From assembly GCA_021776775.1 (NCBI GenBank), contig JAJFFE010000288.1, forward strand, positions 1 to 64,000: DNA of 64,000 nt, in the 5' to 3' direction. This DNA is from Planctomycetota bacterium. Lineage in GTDB: Bacteria; Planctomycetota; UBA8108; UBA1146; JAJFFE01. Below, one piece after another: positions 9,233 to 17,353 of the stretch (position 1 is the stretch's first letter; the number at the start of each line of letters is the position of its first letter). Below the pieces are notes generated by a model. That model saw only the letters and a program-made list of their open reading frames with translations. It searched no databases and was not told the DNA's origin. A program made the position numbers and the translations under genes.

Positions 9233-10648
9233 GCAGCCGGGGTCCGGGAACGGGAACGGCGGGGGCGGCCCGGCGGTGAACAGATAGCCCAGCAGGTAAA
9301 CCGCATCGCTGATGTCCGTCGACGTGTCGTCGTTGACGTCTCCGGCTTGCGTCGGGCCAACCACGCCGGGCCCCGCTTGGAACAGAAACGCCAACAGGTA
9401 GATCGCGTCGGAAATGTCGACGCCGCTATCGCCGTTGGTGTCCCCGCGAATGAAGTCGGGCGTGCTACACGCCGACTGTCCGGGCCCCGTCACGAGGGTC
9501 GTAGGATCACTGGCCGTGCCCGGTCGGAACAACCCGATGTCCGCGACCGACATGTCGGGCGAAACGTCGCAGTCGAACCGGAAGTTGTAGAGCGTTCCCC
9601 AGCGAATCGCGTTCGCGTTTTCGTTCGTTGCGAACGTCTCGGTCGTCCACTCCACCTTGTTGGGCGCGACCGTGCTGGTCCAGTTGGCTGTCGAGTACGG
9701 CTCACCGGAGTGGTAGTTGACATCGTGGAAGCCCACGTTGGTGACCGTTGCCCCGACCGGTAGGCTGATCGAGAACGAGCCGGCCGACCGGTGAGAGTTC
9801 ATGTTGTAGACCGCGTACTCGTAGTGCCACTGGCCGCCGCCGAGGTCGGTCGCGCGGGCGCCTAGCGTCATCATTCCGTCGTCGTCGATCAGAATGTCTT
9901 CGAGCGTGACTCCCGGATCGGCGTCGAGCCAAGCGTAGATGGCGGGGAGTTGTTGAACCGTCGACCCGTCAGGCGCAAGGGCGTAACCGTCAGCGTCGAG
10001 CGCGCCGACCGTGAACTCCCGGTGGGAAACGTTGTTGTACTGCGTTTCCCACGCCGGCTCTTCCGGGTGGATGTACTGCGACTCGTAGAAGTAGCTCGCG
10101 CCCGGGTTGAAGGCGGGGTTGAGATCGCTCTGCTGAATTTGAATGCGCTTGTAGATCACCGGACCGACGAGTCCGATGGTGTCGAACGGGTACGGGAATT
10201 CGCCGGTCGACCCGTTGATCTCGTAGCGGGGGCCGAGACCGGTTTGGTCGCCATTGAGTAGTGAGCCGTAAGTATCCGCGCAGCCGACCGACAGCGTAGA
10301 GCACGGCGAGAAGCTGCACGTGCCGCAGCCCGGTTGGCTGAGTGCGCAGAAACCATGCTTCAACCAGCCTATGCCGATCTGTTCGAAGCGACCGTCCTTC
10401 AGTCGAAACATGTTGCTCGCGATGACCGGGTGTTGGTTCGTGCTATCGACCCACTGCGCTTCTTGATCGCCGATGTTGCACGACGTCGTCGAGAAGGAGT
10501 ATCCGGTGATGCTGAGGAACGATCCCCACGTTTCAATGATGCCGATATCGTTGACGATGACGTCGGGCCCAATCGTTTGGGCTTCGGCGGCGGGCGCCGT
10601 CCACCCGAGGAGTACGGCTAGCGTCGATAGGATGAGAATGCGGGGCAT
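9227..10648 (-). CDS. Secreted protein with C-terminal EF-hand (dockerin-like) module
   Basis: 473-aa exported protein. The start is ATG 10648, preceded by AACGAGGT and followed by a clear signal peptide (MPRILILSTLAVLLGW, cut after AEAQ). An upstream in-frame start is possible but lacks this logic. Residues 25-390 are not assigned to a family. They are rich in Gly, Ser, Tyr and Asn, with several Cys near 45-130, suggesting an extracellular beta-rich domain. Residues 398-473 are two Ca-binding loops with flanking helices: FIRGDTNGDSGVDISDA and DVNDDTSTDISDA, each followed by a YLLxxLF helix. The tail is short (FPFPDPGCL, one Cys) and lacks the three-Cys ending of its relatives in the window. 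Substrate or binding role unknown. Confidence 0.85.
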   Translation of the reverse strand: MPRILILSTLAVLLGWTAPAAEAQTIGPDVIVNDIGIIETWGSFLSITGYSFSTTSCNIGDQEAQWVDSTNQHPVIASNMFRLKDGRFEQIGIGWLKHGFCALSQPGCGTCSFSPCSTLSVGCADTYGSLLNGDQTGLGPRYEINGSTGEFPYPFDTIGLVGPVIYKRIQIQQSDLNPAFNPGASYFYESQYIHPEEPAWETQYNNVSHREFTVGALDADGYALAPDGSTVQQLPAIYAWLDADPGVTLEDILIDDDGMMTLGARATDLGGGQWHYEYAVYNMNSHRSAGSFSISLPVGATVTNVGFHDVNYHSGEPYSTANWTSTVAPNKVEWTTETFATNENANAIRWGTLYNFRFDCDVSPDMSVADIGLFRPGTASDPTTLVTGPGQSACSTPDFIRGDTNGDSGVDISDAIYLLAFLFQAGPGVVGPTQAGDVNDDTSTDISDAVYLLGYLFTAGPPPPFPFPDPGCL

Positions 10649-10941
10649 GGATACCTCGTTATCAATGTGTGCAGGTGCTGCTGTCCGTGACTTCGGATTC
10701 CGTTCGGAGTGAGTACTCACGTTCCGAATTCGATCCACCTCAGACCCAAAGGCGAACCGTATTGTACCTCGCGCTGCGAGCCGAAACCCTGGCGATTCGC
10801 CGAGGTTCGGTCACGAGTTCGAGTTGTGCTTGAGTTGCCCTTCGACGGTCGCTTCCCAGGTCACGCTCGATCGCCGAGAACGCGGTACGAGTGATCTATC
10901 GGCAAGAACGGGACCGGGATAGCGACCAGGAGCGCGAGCCG

Positions 10942-12021
10942 CTACTTCGTCTGCAGGAGGTCGCCGTAGATCAGGAAGTGGTCGCTGTAGCCCTCGTGCC
11001 ACTTCTTCCCACGCTTGCGAAACCACTTTGGGCGGCGATGTTGGTCGCGCAGTTTGTCGGGAGCGAAGACGTCGAGCGACTCCGAGACGAACTGGAAGCC
11101 CGCTTCCTTGAGCAGTCCACGGCTCATGATCGCTTGGTCGAAGACGTTCCAGACCCACTCTCGGTTGTAGTAGTAGGTTCCGAAATCGGACCGTCCGAGG
11201 AAGGTCCAGGCGGCGTTGTAGAGCAGCGTCTTGTTGTTGCGATTTAGAACGGCGTTCTTCGATCGCACCGCGCCCAAGGTGTCGCGCACCGGTGCGTCGT
11301 ACGGGTCGTCGTTGAAGTCACCGAGCAGCAGGATGTCGGGATCGTCCCCGTCTTTGGCCGCGGCTAAGATTCGGGCGACTTCCTTGACGCAGACACTCGC
11401 CGTCTTGTGACGGTAGCCGACCGCATCTTTGCCGCCGCCGCGCGACGGCCAGTGGTTGACGAGAACGTGCAGGGTGCGCCCCCCGCTGACCAACGGCACG
11501 CTCAAGACTCCGCGGGTTGGTTTGGGAATGTCGACGGTGTGCAGTCGAACCGCCGAGTCTTCGACGGCAAACGGTTGGCGGTACGCCACCGCGAGGTCGA
11601 TGCCGCGCTTGTCCGGCGAGTCGCGGTGTGCGATGCCGAACGCTTTGTCCCGAAGTTTCTCGTGACGAAAGAGATCTTCGAGGACGCGACGATTCTCGAT
11701 CTCCGCGAAGCCGATGACGTGCGGATCGACCTCGGCGATGACTTCCGCGAGGTGGTCGAGCTTGAGCTGGTACCGTTCGGCGGTCCAGTCGTTCGCCGGC
11801 AGGTATTGATCGTCGCCCTTGTTGTCGGGATCGTCGTCGGTATCGAAGAGATTCTCGACGTTCCAGAACGCGAATCGGAGTTTGGTGGGGGCCGGCGCGG
11901 CGGCAGCCTCGCGCACTGCAGAGTCGGCGCTCTCGGTTTGCGCAGTGACGGGAGCCGGCGCAAGAGCGAGCGCGATTCCCACAGCGAGTACCATGGTCGT
12001 ACGGAGCAGGGAAGCAGGCAT
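10942..12021 (-). CDS. Exported endonuclease/exonuclease/phosphatase-fold protein
   Basis: DNase I-like metal-dependent phosphodiesterase fold, 359 aa, exported. The ATG at 12021 follows AAAGGACG and begins a signal peptide (residues 1-26, ending PVTAQ). Family motifs in order: FWNVENLFD (metal-site Asn/Glu region), GFAEIENRRVLEDL (Glu metal ligand), RGIDLAVAYR, LVNHWPSRGG (catalytic His), DILLLGDFNDDPYD (Asp/Asn pair) and YYYNREWVWNVFDQAIMSRGL near the end. These fit secreted nucleases or phosphatases annotated as endonuclease/exonuclease/phosphatase family proteins. The substrate cannot be decided from sequence. The longer upstream reading frame is not used because it lacks a signal peptide. 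Confidence 0.9.
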   Translation of the reverse strand: MPASLLRTTMVLAVGIALALAPAPVTAQTESADSAVREAAAAPAPTKLRFAFWNVENLFDTDDDPDNKGDDQYLPANDWTAERYQLKLDHLAEVIAEVDPHVIGFAEIENRRVLEDLFRHEKLRDKAFGIAHRDSPDKRGIDLAVAYRQPFAVEDSAVRLHTVDIPKPTRGVLSVPLVSGGRTLHVLVNHWPSRGGGKDAVGYRHKTASVCVKEVARILAAAKDGDDPDILLLGDFNDDPYDAPVRDTLGAVRSKNAVLNRNNKTLLYNAAWTFLGRSDFGTYYYNREWVWNVFDQAIMSRGLLKEAGFQFVSESLDVFAPDKLRDQHRRPKWFRKRGKKWHEGYSDHFLIYGDLLQTK

Positions 12022-12221
12022 GAAGTCGCGTCCTTTGGTGGGGGAGTCTATAGCTAGGATTCTCGCCGACCTGTCACGGGATTCCAAGACGGTCGGTACG
12101 CTTGGTCCTGAGTTTGCATTTCTAGGTTTGCTGTCGTTCGTCTCAGCGAACGTTCTCGCGAGGGGCTCGACAACCGCAGAGAGCGGTCGTCCCATGAATC
12201 TCGAATGGAGGCAGAGTCGTG

Positions 12222-12647
12222 ATGTCGATCTCAAGAAAAGGCGCATTGGTCTTGGTTCTCGGCGCCCTACTGGGAGTTACGTCGACGTTGGCGTGGTCGC
12301 AGATCAATCGGTCCAAGGCGCGGATGACTCTCGAGCAGGCGAAACGAGTGCGGGGGGCGCTGTACTCGTACACCGTCGTCGAAGAATTCGATATCTCGGT
12401 CGGCCTCGAGGGGGGCGGGCGCCACACGAGTGCCCGACCCCACGAAGAGGTCCGTCACCACCTCAACGTGCCCGAGCATTACGGTGAGCTGATCCACATC
12501 TCGACCGGGGGGCACTCCGCGGTGTTTTGGTTCCGGGACGAGCTCGGTGCGATTCGAAACGCCGTTCTGCCCGACGCTGACGCTGAGCTGTACCGCGTGC
12601 AGCCGTTCGCGACCACTCGCTACAAGGCGCAGTGGATTCGCGACTAG
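12222..12647 (+). CDS. Small membrane-anchored or exported hypothetical protein
   Basis: Unrecognised 141-aa protein. Residues 7-25 (ALVLVLGALLGVTSTLAW) form a signal peptide or signal anchor. The rest is soluble and charged, with a His-rich patch around 56-80 (RHTSARPHEEVRHHLNVPEHYGEL). GGAGG precedes the start. An ATG at 12222 and a GTG at 12219 are both usable (spacing 10 and 7 nt). The gene is divergent from the endonuclease-fold gene and followed 230 bp later by a lipoprotein gene in the same direction. No catalytic motif is seen. Confidence 0.7.
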   Translation: MSISRKGALVLVLGALLGVTSTLAWSQINRSKARMTLEQAKRVRGALYSYTVVEEFDISVGLEGGGRHTSARPHEEVRHHLNVPEHYGELIHISTGGHSAVFWFRDELGAIRNAVLPDADAELYRVQPFATTRYKAQWIRD

Positions 12648-12877
12648 CTTGGTCACACTCCGACAGTATCTTCGACTCATCCTCGATGGGGCCGAGGTGG
12701 CGCGATTCGAGACAAGCGTGTATCAGGTTGATACGCTTTGGCGCCGCCTCTCGGCCACGACCGAGGATCCGGGATCGGGAGGATCGGGGATCGAGACACG
12801 AATCCGCTCGCTTCCGCCGGGAACTGTGTCGCGACTTGTCGGTCGCGGCCCGCCTCTCGGGAATGGAGAGCAGTCTC

Positions 12878-13648
12878 ATGCGCACAGTGTGGATCGTGTT
12901 GTTGATAGCGAGTTGCGGGGTCCTGCCTGCGTGCCGGCGGTCCGCCGAGATCGTCGAGCCGGGCCCAGATCCCGCGACCGAGGCACGAGACGTCCAGCCT
13001 CCAGCTCCAGCCGGCGACTCAGGTTCTGAGGACGTCGCGGATGCCGAGCCTGCTGATCGCGAAGAGGCCGCCGAACCGTCGCCGCCGAATTCCGGTGGAA
13101 CCGTCACGCGACCGACATCGTCGGACGATCCGGAATATCTCGACGTGCCCCACGCCCTCGAGCCACCGGGCCCCAAGCCGTCGGCCATGGTGCCGAAGAA
13201 CGGCGGCCACTTCGTCACCCTTCCTGACGTCTTACGTATCGATATCACGGGCGACGTCGGCAACCGCAAGCGCGTCTTCTGGGTTCGAGAGATCCCCGGC
13301 TACATGGACTCCGAGCTCGCGGCGCGTTACGTACGAGAGCCGTATCGGCTCTGTGTCTTCGACGACGCAACGGTCGAGTACCGGGACGACAACTTTCGAT
13401 ACTACCGATCAACGTTGTCGGCCGAGGAGCTCGATGCGTTCAAGGACCTCGCCAAGAGCGGTGACTTGGCGGACCATCCGAATCAACGGCTCGAGCTCGG
13501 CATTCTCGACGCGGGTATGACGATCTTCGGGGCGTTCAGGGATGGGAAATCGCATGAGGTCGGGTACCCCGGTCGGATCATCGGCGATGCCGCATTGGTT
13601 GCACTGATGGAGTACTCGCATCCGGCTGCGACGCCGTATCGCCCGTGA
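12878..13648 (+). CDS. Putative lipoprotein of unknown function
   Basis: 256-aa protein with a lipoprotein signal (MRTVWIVLLIASCGVLPAC; lipobox LPAC, Cys19). It should be lipidated and held at a membrane. A Pro/Glu/Ala-rich disordered spacer covers about residues 25-90. It is followed by a folded domain with VFWVREIPGYMDSELAARYV and YYRSTLSAEELDAFKDL. The ATG at 12878 is preceded by GGAGAG at good spacing, so longer in-frame starts upstream are rejected. The stop overlaps the GTG of the next gene by 4 bp, so the two are probably translated together. No family was recognised for the C-terminal domain. Confidence 0.75.
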   Translation: MRTVWIVLLIASCGVLPACRRSAEIVEPGPDPATEARDVQPPAPAGDSGSEDVADAEPADREEAAEPSPPNSGGTVTRPTSSDDPEYLDVPHALEPPGPKPSAMVPKNGGHFVTLPDVLRIDITGDVGNRKRVFWVREIPGYMDSELAARYVREPYRLCVFDDATVEYRDDNFRYYRSTLSAEELDAFKDLAKSGDLADHPNQRLELGILDAGMTIFGAFRDGKSHEVGYPGRIIGDAALVALMEYSHPAATPYRP

Positions 13649-14526
13649 ACTCTGAGTCGCGGCCCGCCGATACGCTGCCGCGCGGACTCGCCGATTGGCT
13701 TGCGGAGCTGAGTGGCTGGAACTCCATCGATTCCGTCGCGGAGTGTGGCTGGGCCGGGGGCGCGTGCCGCGTCTTTCGTGTGCAGTCCGATACCGTCACT
13801 GCGTATCTCAAGCAGCATCCCAGTCCGCGAACCTACGCCCAAGAAGGGCGAGCGCTACGATCATGGGCGACGTGCTTCGACCGGGCACCACAACTGCTCA
13901 GCTCGAATCGGCAACTTCGATCACTGTTGATTTCGAGCGTTGCGGGGAGTCCGCACGGCGAAGTGTCGCCGGACTGTGCGGACCGCGCCGAACTTCACCG
14001 CGACGCCGGACGACAGTTGTCTCGACTGCACGCGCTTCCGTTTCGTGATACCGACACGCTTTCGTACGCGGACGCGATGGTGCGCCGCGTCGACAGCTGG
14101 TCCGATCGTGGTGCGGATATCGTTACGGCCCCGGACCGAGAGCGTGTGCAAGCCGCGGTCGCTGAGAACCGCGACTTTTTCCGCGACGCGCGGCGCGTGC
14201 CGTGCCACCTCGACTACGACGAGCGCAACTGGCTGGTCGCTCCCGGCAGTTCAACGGGCGTGATCGACTTCGAGCACTCCCGTCCCGATCACTGGATCGC
14301 AGACTTGGTTCGCCTGGAAACTGGCGACTGGGCGACCGGCGGTGAGTCGTTGAAACGAGCCTTCTTCGAAGGCTACGGCCGATCGCTCACTTCCGACGAC
14401 CAGCGTCGACTCGACGTGCTCTCAGCGGTGTGGTCGTTGGCCACCGTGGTGTGGTCTGTCGAACGTGGAGATTCACGGTTCGAAGCCCTGGGTCGCCGTG
14501 GTCTCGAACGATTAGAAAACCGTTGA
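13645..14526 (+). CDS. Aminoglycoside phosphotransferase-fold kinase (APH family)
   Basis: 293-aa protein with the eukaryotic-like small-molecule kinase fold. The Brenner motif is PCHLDYDERNWLV (catalytic Asp and Asn), and the metal-binding DFE equivalent is GVIDFEHSRPDHWIADLVRLE. The N-lobe is atypical (GWAGGACRVFRV, then TAYLKQH with the Lys). Members phosphorylate small molecules such as choline, homoserine, thiamine or aminoglycosides, and the substrate here is not predictable. GTG start in a GTGA overlap with the lipoprotein gene. A non-coding repeat region follows the stop codon. Confidence 0.8.
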   Translation: MNSESRPADTLPRGLADWLAELSGWNSIDSVAECGWAGGACRVFRVQSDTVTAYLKQHPSPRTYAQEGRALRSWATCFDRAPQLLSSNRQLRSLLISSVAGSPHGEVSPDCADRAELHRDAGRQLSRLHALPFRDTDTLSYADAMVRRVDSWSDRGADIVTAPDRERVQAAVAENRDFFRDARRVPCHLDYDERNWLVAPGSSTGVIDFEHSRPDHWIADLVRLETGDWATGGESLKRAFFEGYGRSLTSDDQRRLDVLSAVWSLATVVWSVERGDSRFEALGRRGLERLENR

Positions 14527-14935
14527 GCTCATCATCCCATCGGCTGGCTTTGCGGATCTTGGCAGCGTCGCGAGAGATAGCGTGATGATGATCGACACGC
14601 CCGTCAGCCGGGCGAAGCGGTGGGCAGTTGGGTGCGCGGCTCGTTACGCTTTCGTTGCTCGGCCTTTTCTCGCCAAGTCGCGAAGAACCGCCAAGGCCGC
14701 CAAGAAACTTGATCCTCGTTCGCACGAAGTGGTGCAGTTCGACTCGCGCGTCACGTTGCGACTCGGCCACCAGTGTTGGTCATTCTAATCATCAGCTTTG
14801 CGGACTTTGCGTCAGCCGGGCGAAGCGGTGTGATCGTTGGTGCTATGACCGTTGCGCTTTCGTGGCTCGGTCTTTCCTCGTAAAGCTGCCGAGAACACCA
14901 ACACGGTGGCGTCGGCGCGCGTAGCTCTTCGCTGA
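14527..14935. repeat. Repeat-rich intergenic stretch, no gene
   Basis: No supported gene. The stretch holds a 20-bp perfect direct repeat (GTCAGCCGGGCGAAGCGGTG at 14603-14622 and 14811-14830) within longer imperfect copies that continue into TTGCTCGGCCTTTTCTCGCC-like sequence. It also has CGCCAAGGCCGCCAAG-type words. The segment GCGAGAGATAGC with TGATG recurs in the island near 51.5 kb, so both belong to the same dispersed family. Confidence 0.7.
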
Positions 14936-15037
14936 ATGCTTCAGAGAACGAGAATATCCGGGCAAGAACCGGTGACTCTGGCCTCTCAACCTCTAAAATC
15001 GCTCCACCCAAACAACCCAAGCCTCTGGAGAATCGTG

Positions 15038-16900
15038 ATGCGTTCCATCTTGTGGTACGTGCTGACTGTCGTGATCTTGACCTCTGTCCCCGTGCTTGGC
15101 GACGAACCGACCCTCGGTTGGCTCGGGAGTACGGCCGCCGCCGCCCCGGGCTATACGTTGTTCGCGCCCGCTTCTGGGACGACCACGTATCTCATCGATA
15201 ACTGGGGCCGCGAAGTGCACAGCTGGACCAGTGCCCATCGCCCCGGCAATTCGGTGTATCTGCTCGAAGACGGAACGCTATTGAGGACCGGGAAGGTCCT
15301 GGGTCCGCCGCCGGACATCAGTGCCGGCGGGTGGGGCGGAAAGTTTCAGCTCTTTGATTGGGACAACACGCTGCTGTGGGAGTTCGTCTACTCGGATGAC
15401 TTCGTTCAGCATCACCACGACGTCGAGATGTTGCCTAACGGCAACGTGCTAGTACTCGCGTGGGAACTGAAGACCGCAGCGGAAGCGATTGCGGCGGGAC
15501 GCAACCCCGCCCTGCTCACGCAGGGAGAGCTTTGGCCGGAGCACTTGATCGAGGTCACCTCGTCGGGCGATATCGTTTGGGAGTGGCACTTGTGGGATCA
15601 CTTGATCCAAGACTTCAATCCGACTGCCAGCAACTTCGGAATCGTCGGCGATCACCCGGAGCTTCTAGACATCAATGCTGCTCAAGGCGGCGGTGCCGAT
15701 TGGATTCACGCGAACTCGATCGACTACAACGCGGATCTCGATCAGATTGTCATCAGCGCTCACCATCTCGACGAGATTTGGATCATCGACCACAGCACGA
15801 CGTCGGCCGAGGCGGCGTCCCATGCCGGCGGCAACTCCGGCATGGGCGGCGACCTGATCTATCGGTGGGGAAACCCACAGAACTACGACGCCGGGACCAC
15901 AGCGGACCAGACTCTGTTCGGGCAACACTGTGTCGAGTGGGTCCCCGAGGGATACCCCGGAGCCGGCAACTTGACCATCTTCAACAACGGCGTCGATCGT
16001 CCGGGTGGTAACTACACTTCGATCGATGAGATCGCCACTCCAGTGTCTGGCTTCAACTACACGCTCACCGCAGGCGAGGCGTACGGCCCAGAGGCGCTGG
16101 TTTGGACGTACGCTGCCGACACCCCGACGGACTTCTTCGCGAGCTTCATCAGCGGAACGCGCCGTTTGCCCAACGGCAACACGATCATCTGCTCGGGACC
16201 GACGGGGTATCTCTTCGAGGTCGACACCGACGGCAATACTGTGTGGGAGTACAGAGTGCCGACCGGAACGGGAGGGTCGATTCGGACGCAGGGAGACTCT
16301 CCGGGGTCGAACAGCTGCTTTCGAACCCAGCGCTACGCGCCCGGCTACCCCGGCTTGGCGGGGCGAGATCTCACCCCCGGCGATCCGATCGAGTTTTATC
16401 CGTCGTTCGGAGATTTCGATGACGACGGCAATGTCGATCTCGCTGACTTCACCTGCTTCGAGCAAGCAATGACCGGAGCGTGTGATCCGTGTGTCGAACC
16501 CATCTATGTCGACTCGATGGCGTTCTTCGCCGACTTCGATGGCGTCGGCGATGTCGACTGCGAAGACTATGACGCGTTCGCGAGCGCGTGGACGTCGGGC
16601 GCGACCGTGCCTGACCTGCCCGCCTGTAGCACTCAGTTCATCCGCGGCGACGCGTCGAACGATCTCACCGTCGACATCGCCGACGCCGTGTCCATCCTCG
16701 ATCATCTCTTTTCAGCCGGAGCGCTTGCCTGCCACTTGGCCGCCGATGCGAACGACGACGAAACTCTCGACATCGGTGATCCGGTCTACGTGCTGAGCGC
16801 GTTGTTTAGTGGGGGGCCGGACATGCCGGCGCCGACCGGGTCGTGCGGGGTAGACCCGACGGTAGGCCTTCTCACGTGTGATACACCCGCGTGTCCGTAG
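15038..16900 (+). CDS. Secreted arylsulfotransferase-like beta-propeller protein with EF-hand module
   Basis: 620-aa exported protein. The ATG at 15038 follows CTGGAG and opens a signal peptide (VLTVVILTSVPVLG). Residues about 30-450 resemble the ASST/arylsulfotransferase family: PGYTLFAP, TYLIDNWGREVHSW, HHHDVEMLPNGNVL, WIHANSIDYN, HHLDEIWIIDH, RWGNP and RRLPNGNTIICSG. These repeat as propeller blades with 'NGN' turns. The catalytic His of true ASST enzymes cannot be assigned with confidence, so enzymatic activity is uncertain. Two extra EF-hand loops (FDDDGNVDLADF, DFDGVGDVDCEDYDAF) precede the dockerin-like module at 534-620. The C-terminal tail has Cys603, Cys614 and Cys619 (SCGVDPTVGLLTC then ACP). 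Confidence 0.87.
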   Translation: MRSILWYVLTVVILTSVPVLGDEPTLGWLGSTAAAAPGYTLFAPASGTTTYLIDNWGREVHSWTSAHRPGNSVYLLEDGTLLRTGKVLGPPPDISAGGWGGKFQLFDWDNTLLWEFVYSDDFVQHHHDVEMLPNGNVLVLAWELKTAAEAIAAGRNPALLTQGELWPEHLIEVTSSGDIVWEWHLWDHLIQDFNPTASNFGIVGDHPELLDINAAQGGGADWIHANSIDYNADLDQIVISAHHLDEIWIIDHSTTSAEAASHAGGNSGMGGDLIYRWGNPQNYDAGTTADQTLFGQHCVEWVPEGYPGAGNLTIFNNGVDRPGGNYTSIDEIATPVSGFNYTLTAGEAYGPEALVWTYAADTPTDFFASFISGTRRLPNGNTIICSGPTGYLFEVDTDGNTVWEYRVPTGTGGSIRTQGDSPGSNSCFRTQRYAPGYPGLAGRDLTPGDPIEFYPSFGDFDDDGNVDLADFTCFEQAMTGACDPCVEPIYVDSMAFFADFDGVGDVDCEDYDAFASAWTSGATVPDLPACSTQFIRGDASNDLTVDIADAVSILDHLFSAGALACHLAADANDDETLDIGDPVYVLSALFSGGPDMPAPTGSCGVDPTVGLLTCDTPACP

Positions 16901-16914
16901 TCGTGTAGTCGTAG

Positions 16915-16954
16915 GCGTGAGCGATCAGTCATTGCGGTGACTGGTCGCTCACGC
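16915..16954. terminator. Bidirectional terminator hairpin, 17-bp stem
   Basis: GCGTGAGCGATCAGTCA (16915-16931) pairs with 16938-16954 with a single G-T wobble and a 6-nt loop. It sits between the rightward gene ending at 16900 and the leftward gene ending at 16929. The stop codon of the latter (16929-16931) is inside the left arm, so the last codons and the hairpin are shared. No T-run is present, so it may act as an RNA-protecting or two-way stop. Confidence 0.75.
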
Positions 16955-17330
16955 GACCGGCCAACCACCATGCGCCGAGACCCCCGACCGCATAGGCCGG
17001 AAAATCCCCCCACGAGAAGACGGTTCCGAGGAGTAGCCGGCCGAGGCGATGGCTTCGCGCTGCGTCGAGCCAGCCACCGTCGACGAGTTGCAGGAACTCG
17101 ATGCCGAAGGTTGCGACGACCACGGCGACGACCGTGACGCCGCGCGGCGCCCGGGGGACCAGCGCGAATACCACGAAACTCCAAAACATGACGTAGATCG
17201 ATCCTCCGCCGTGATCGGCAACGGCTGCGAGCGGGGCTCGTTTGGTGGCGAGACCGACGGGGACACAGACCAGTGCGCTGAGGATGGCGTGGGGTCGACG
17301 GACCCGTGTTCTTGAGCGGCGGTCAGTCAT
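16929..17330 (-). CDS. DUF2809-like small membrane protein
   Basis: 133-aa integral membrane protein with about four hydrophobic segments. It matches the DUF2809 pattern: a GxxxKR-like first helix end, a middle VMFWSFVVFALVP, FGIEFLQLVDGGWLDAARSHRLGRLLLGTVFSWGDFPAYAVGG at the end (conserved Glu, Gln, Arg, and Asp of 'GDFPAY'). Function unknown in the family. ATG 17330 starts 23 bp after the stop codon of the upstream gene in the same direction, so the two may be co-transcribed. Its stop codon lies inside the terminator hairpin. Confidence 0.75.
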   Translation of the reverse strand: MTDRRSRTRVRRPHAILSALVCVPVGLATKRAPLAAVADHGGGSIYVMFWSFVVFALVPRAPRGVTVVAVVVATFGIEFLQLVDGGWLDAARSHRLGRLLLGTVFSWGDFPAYAVGGLGAWWLAGRVSDQSPQ

Positions 17331-17353
17331 GTGTCTCGCCGTCGGCACTGTCA

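Noticed and set aside
9227-10648. Cellulosome component
   Set aside because: No scaffoldin or glycoside hydrolase was found in the window, and the dockerin-like module is used on unrelated secreted domains.
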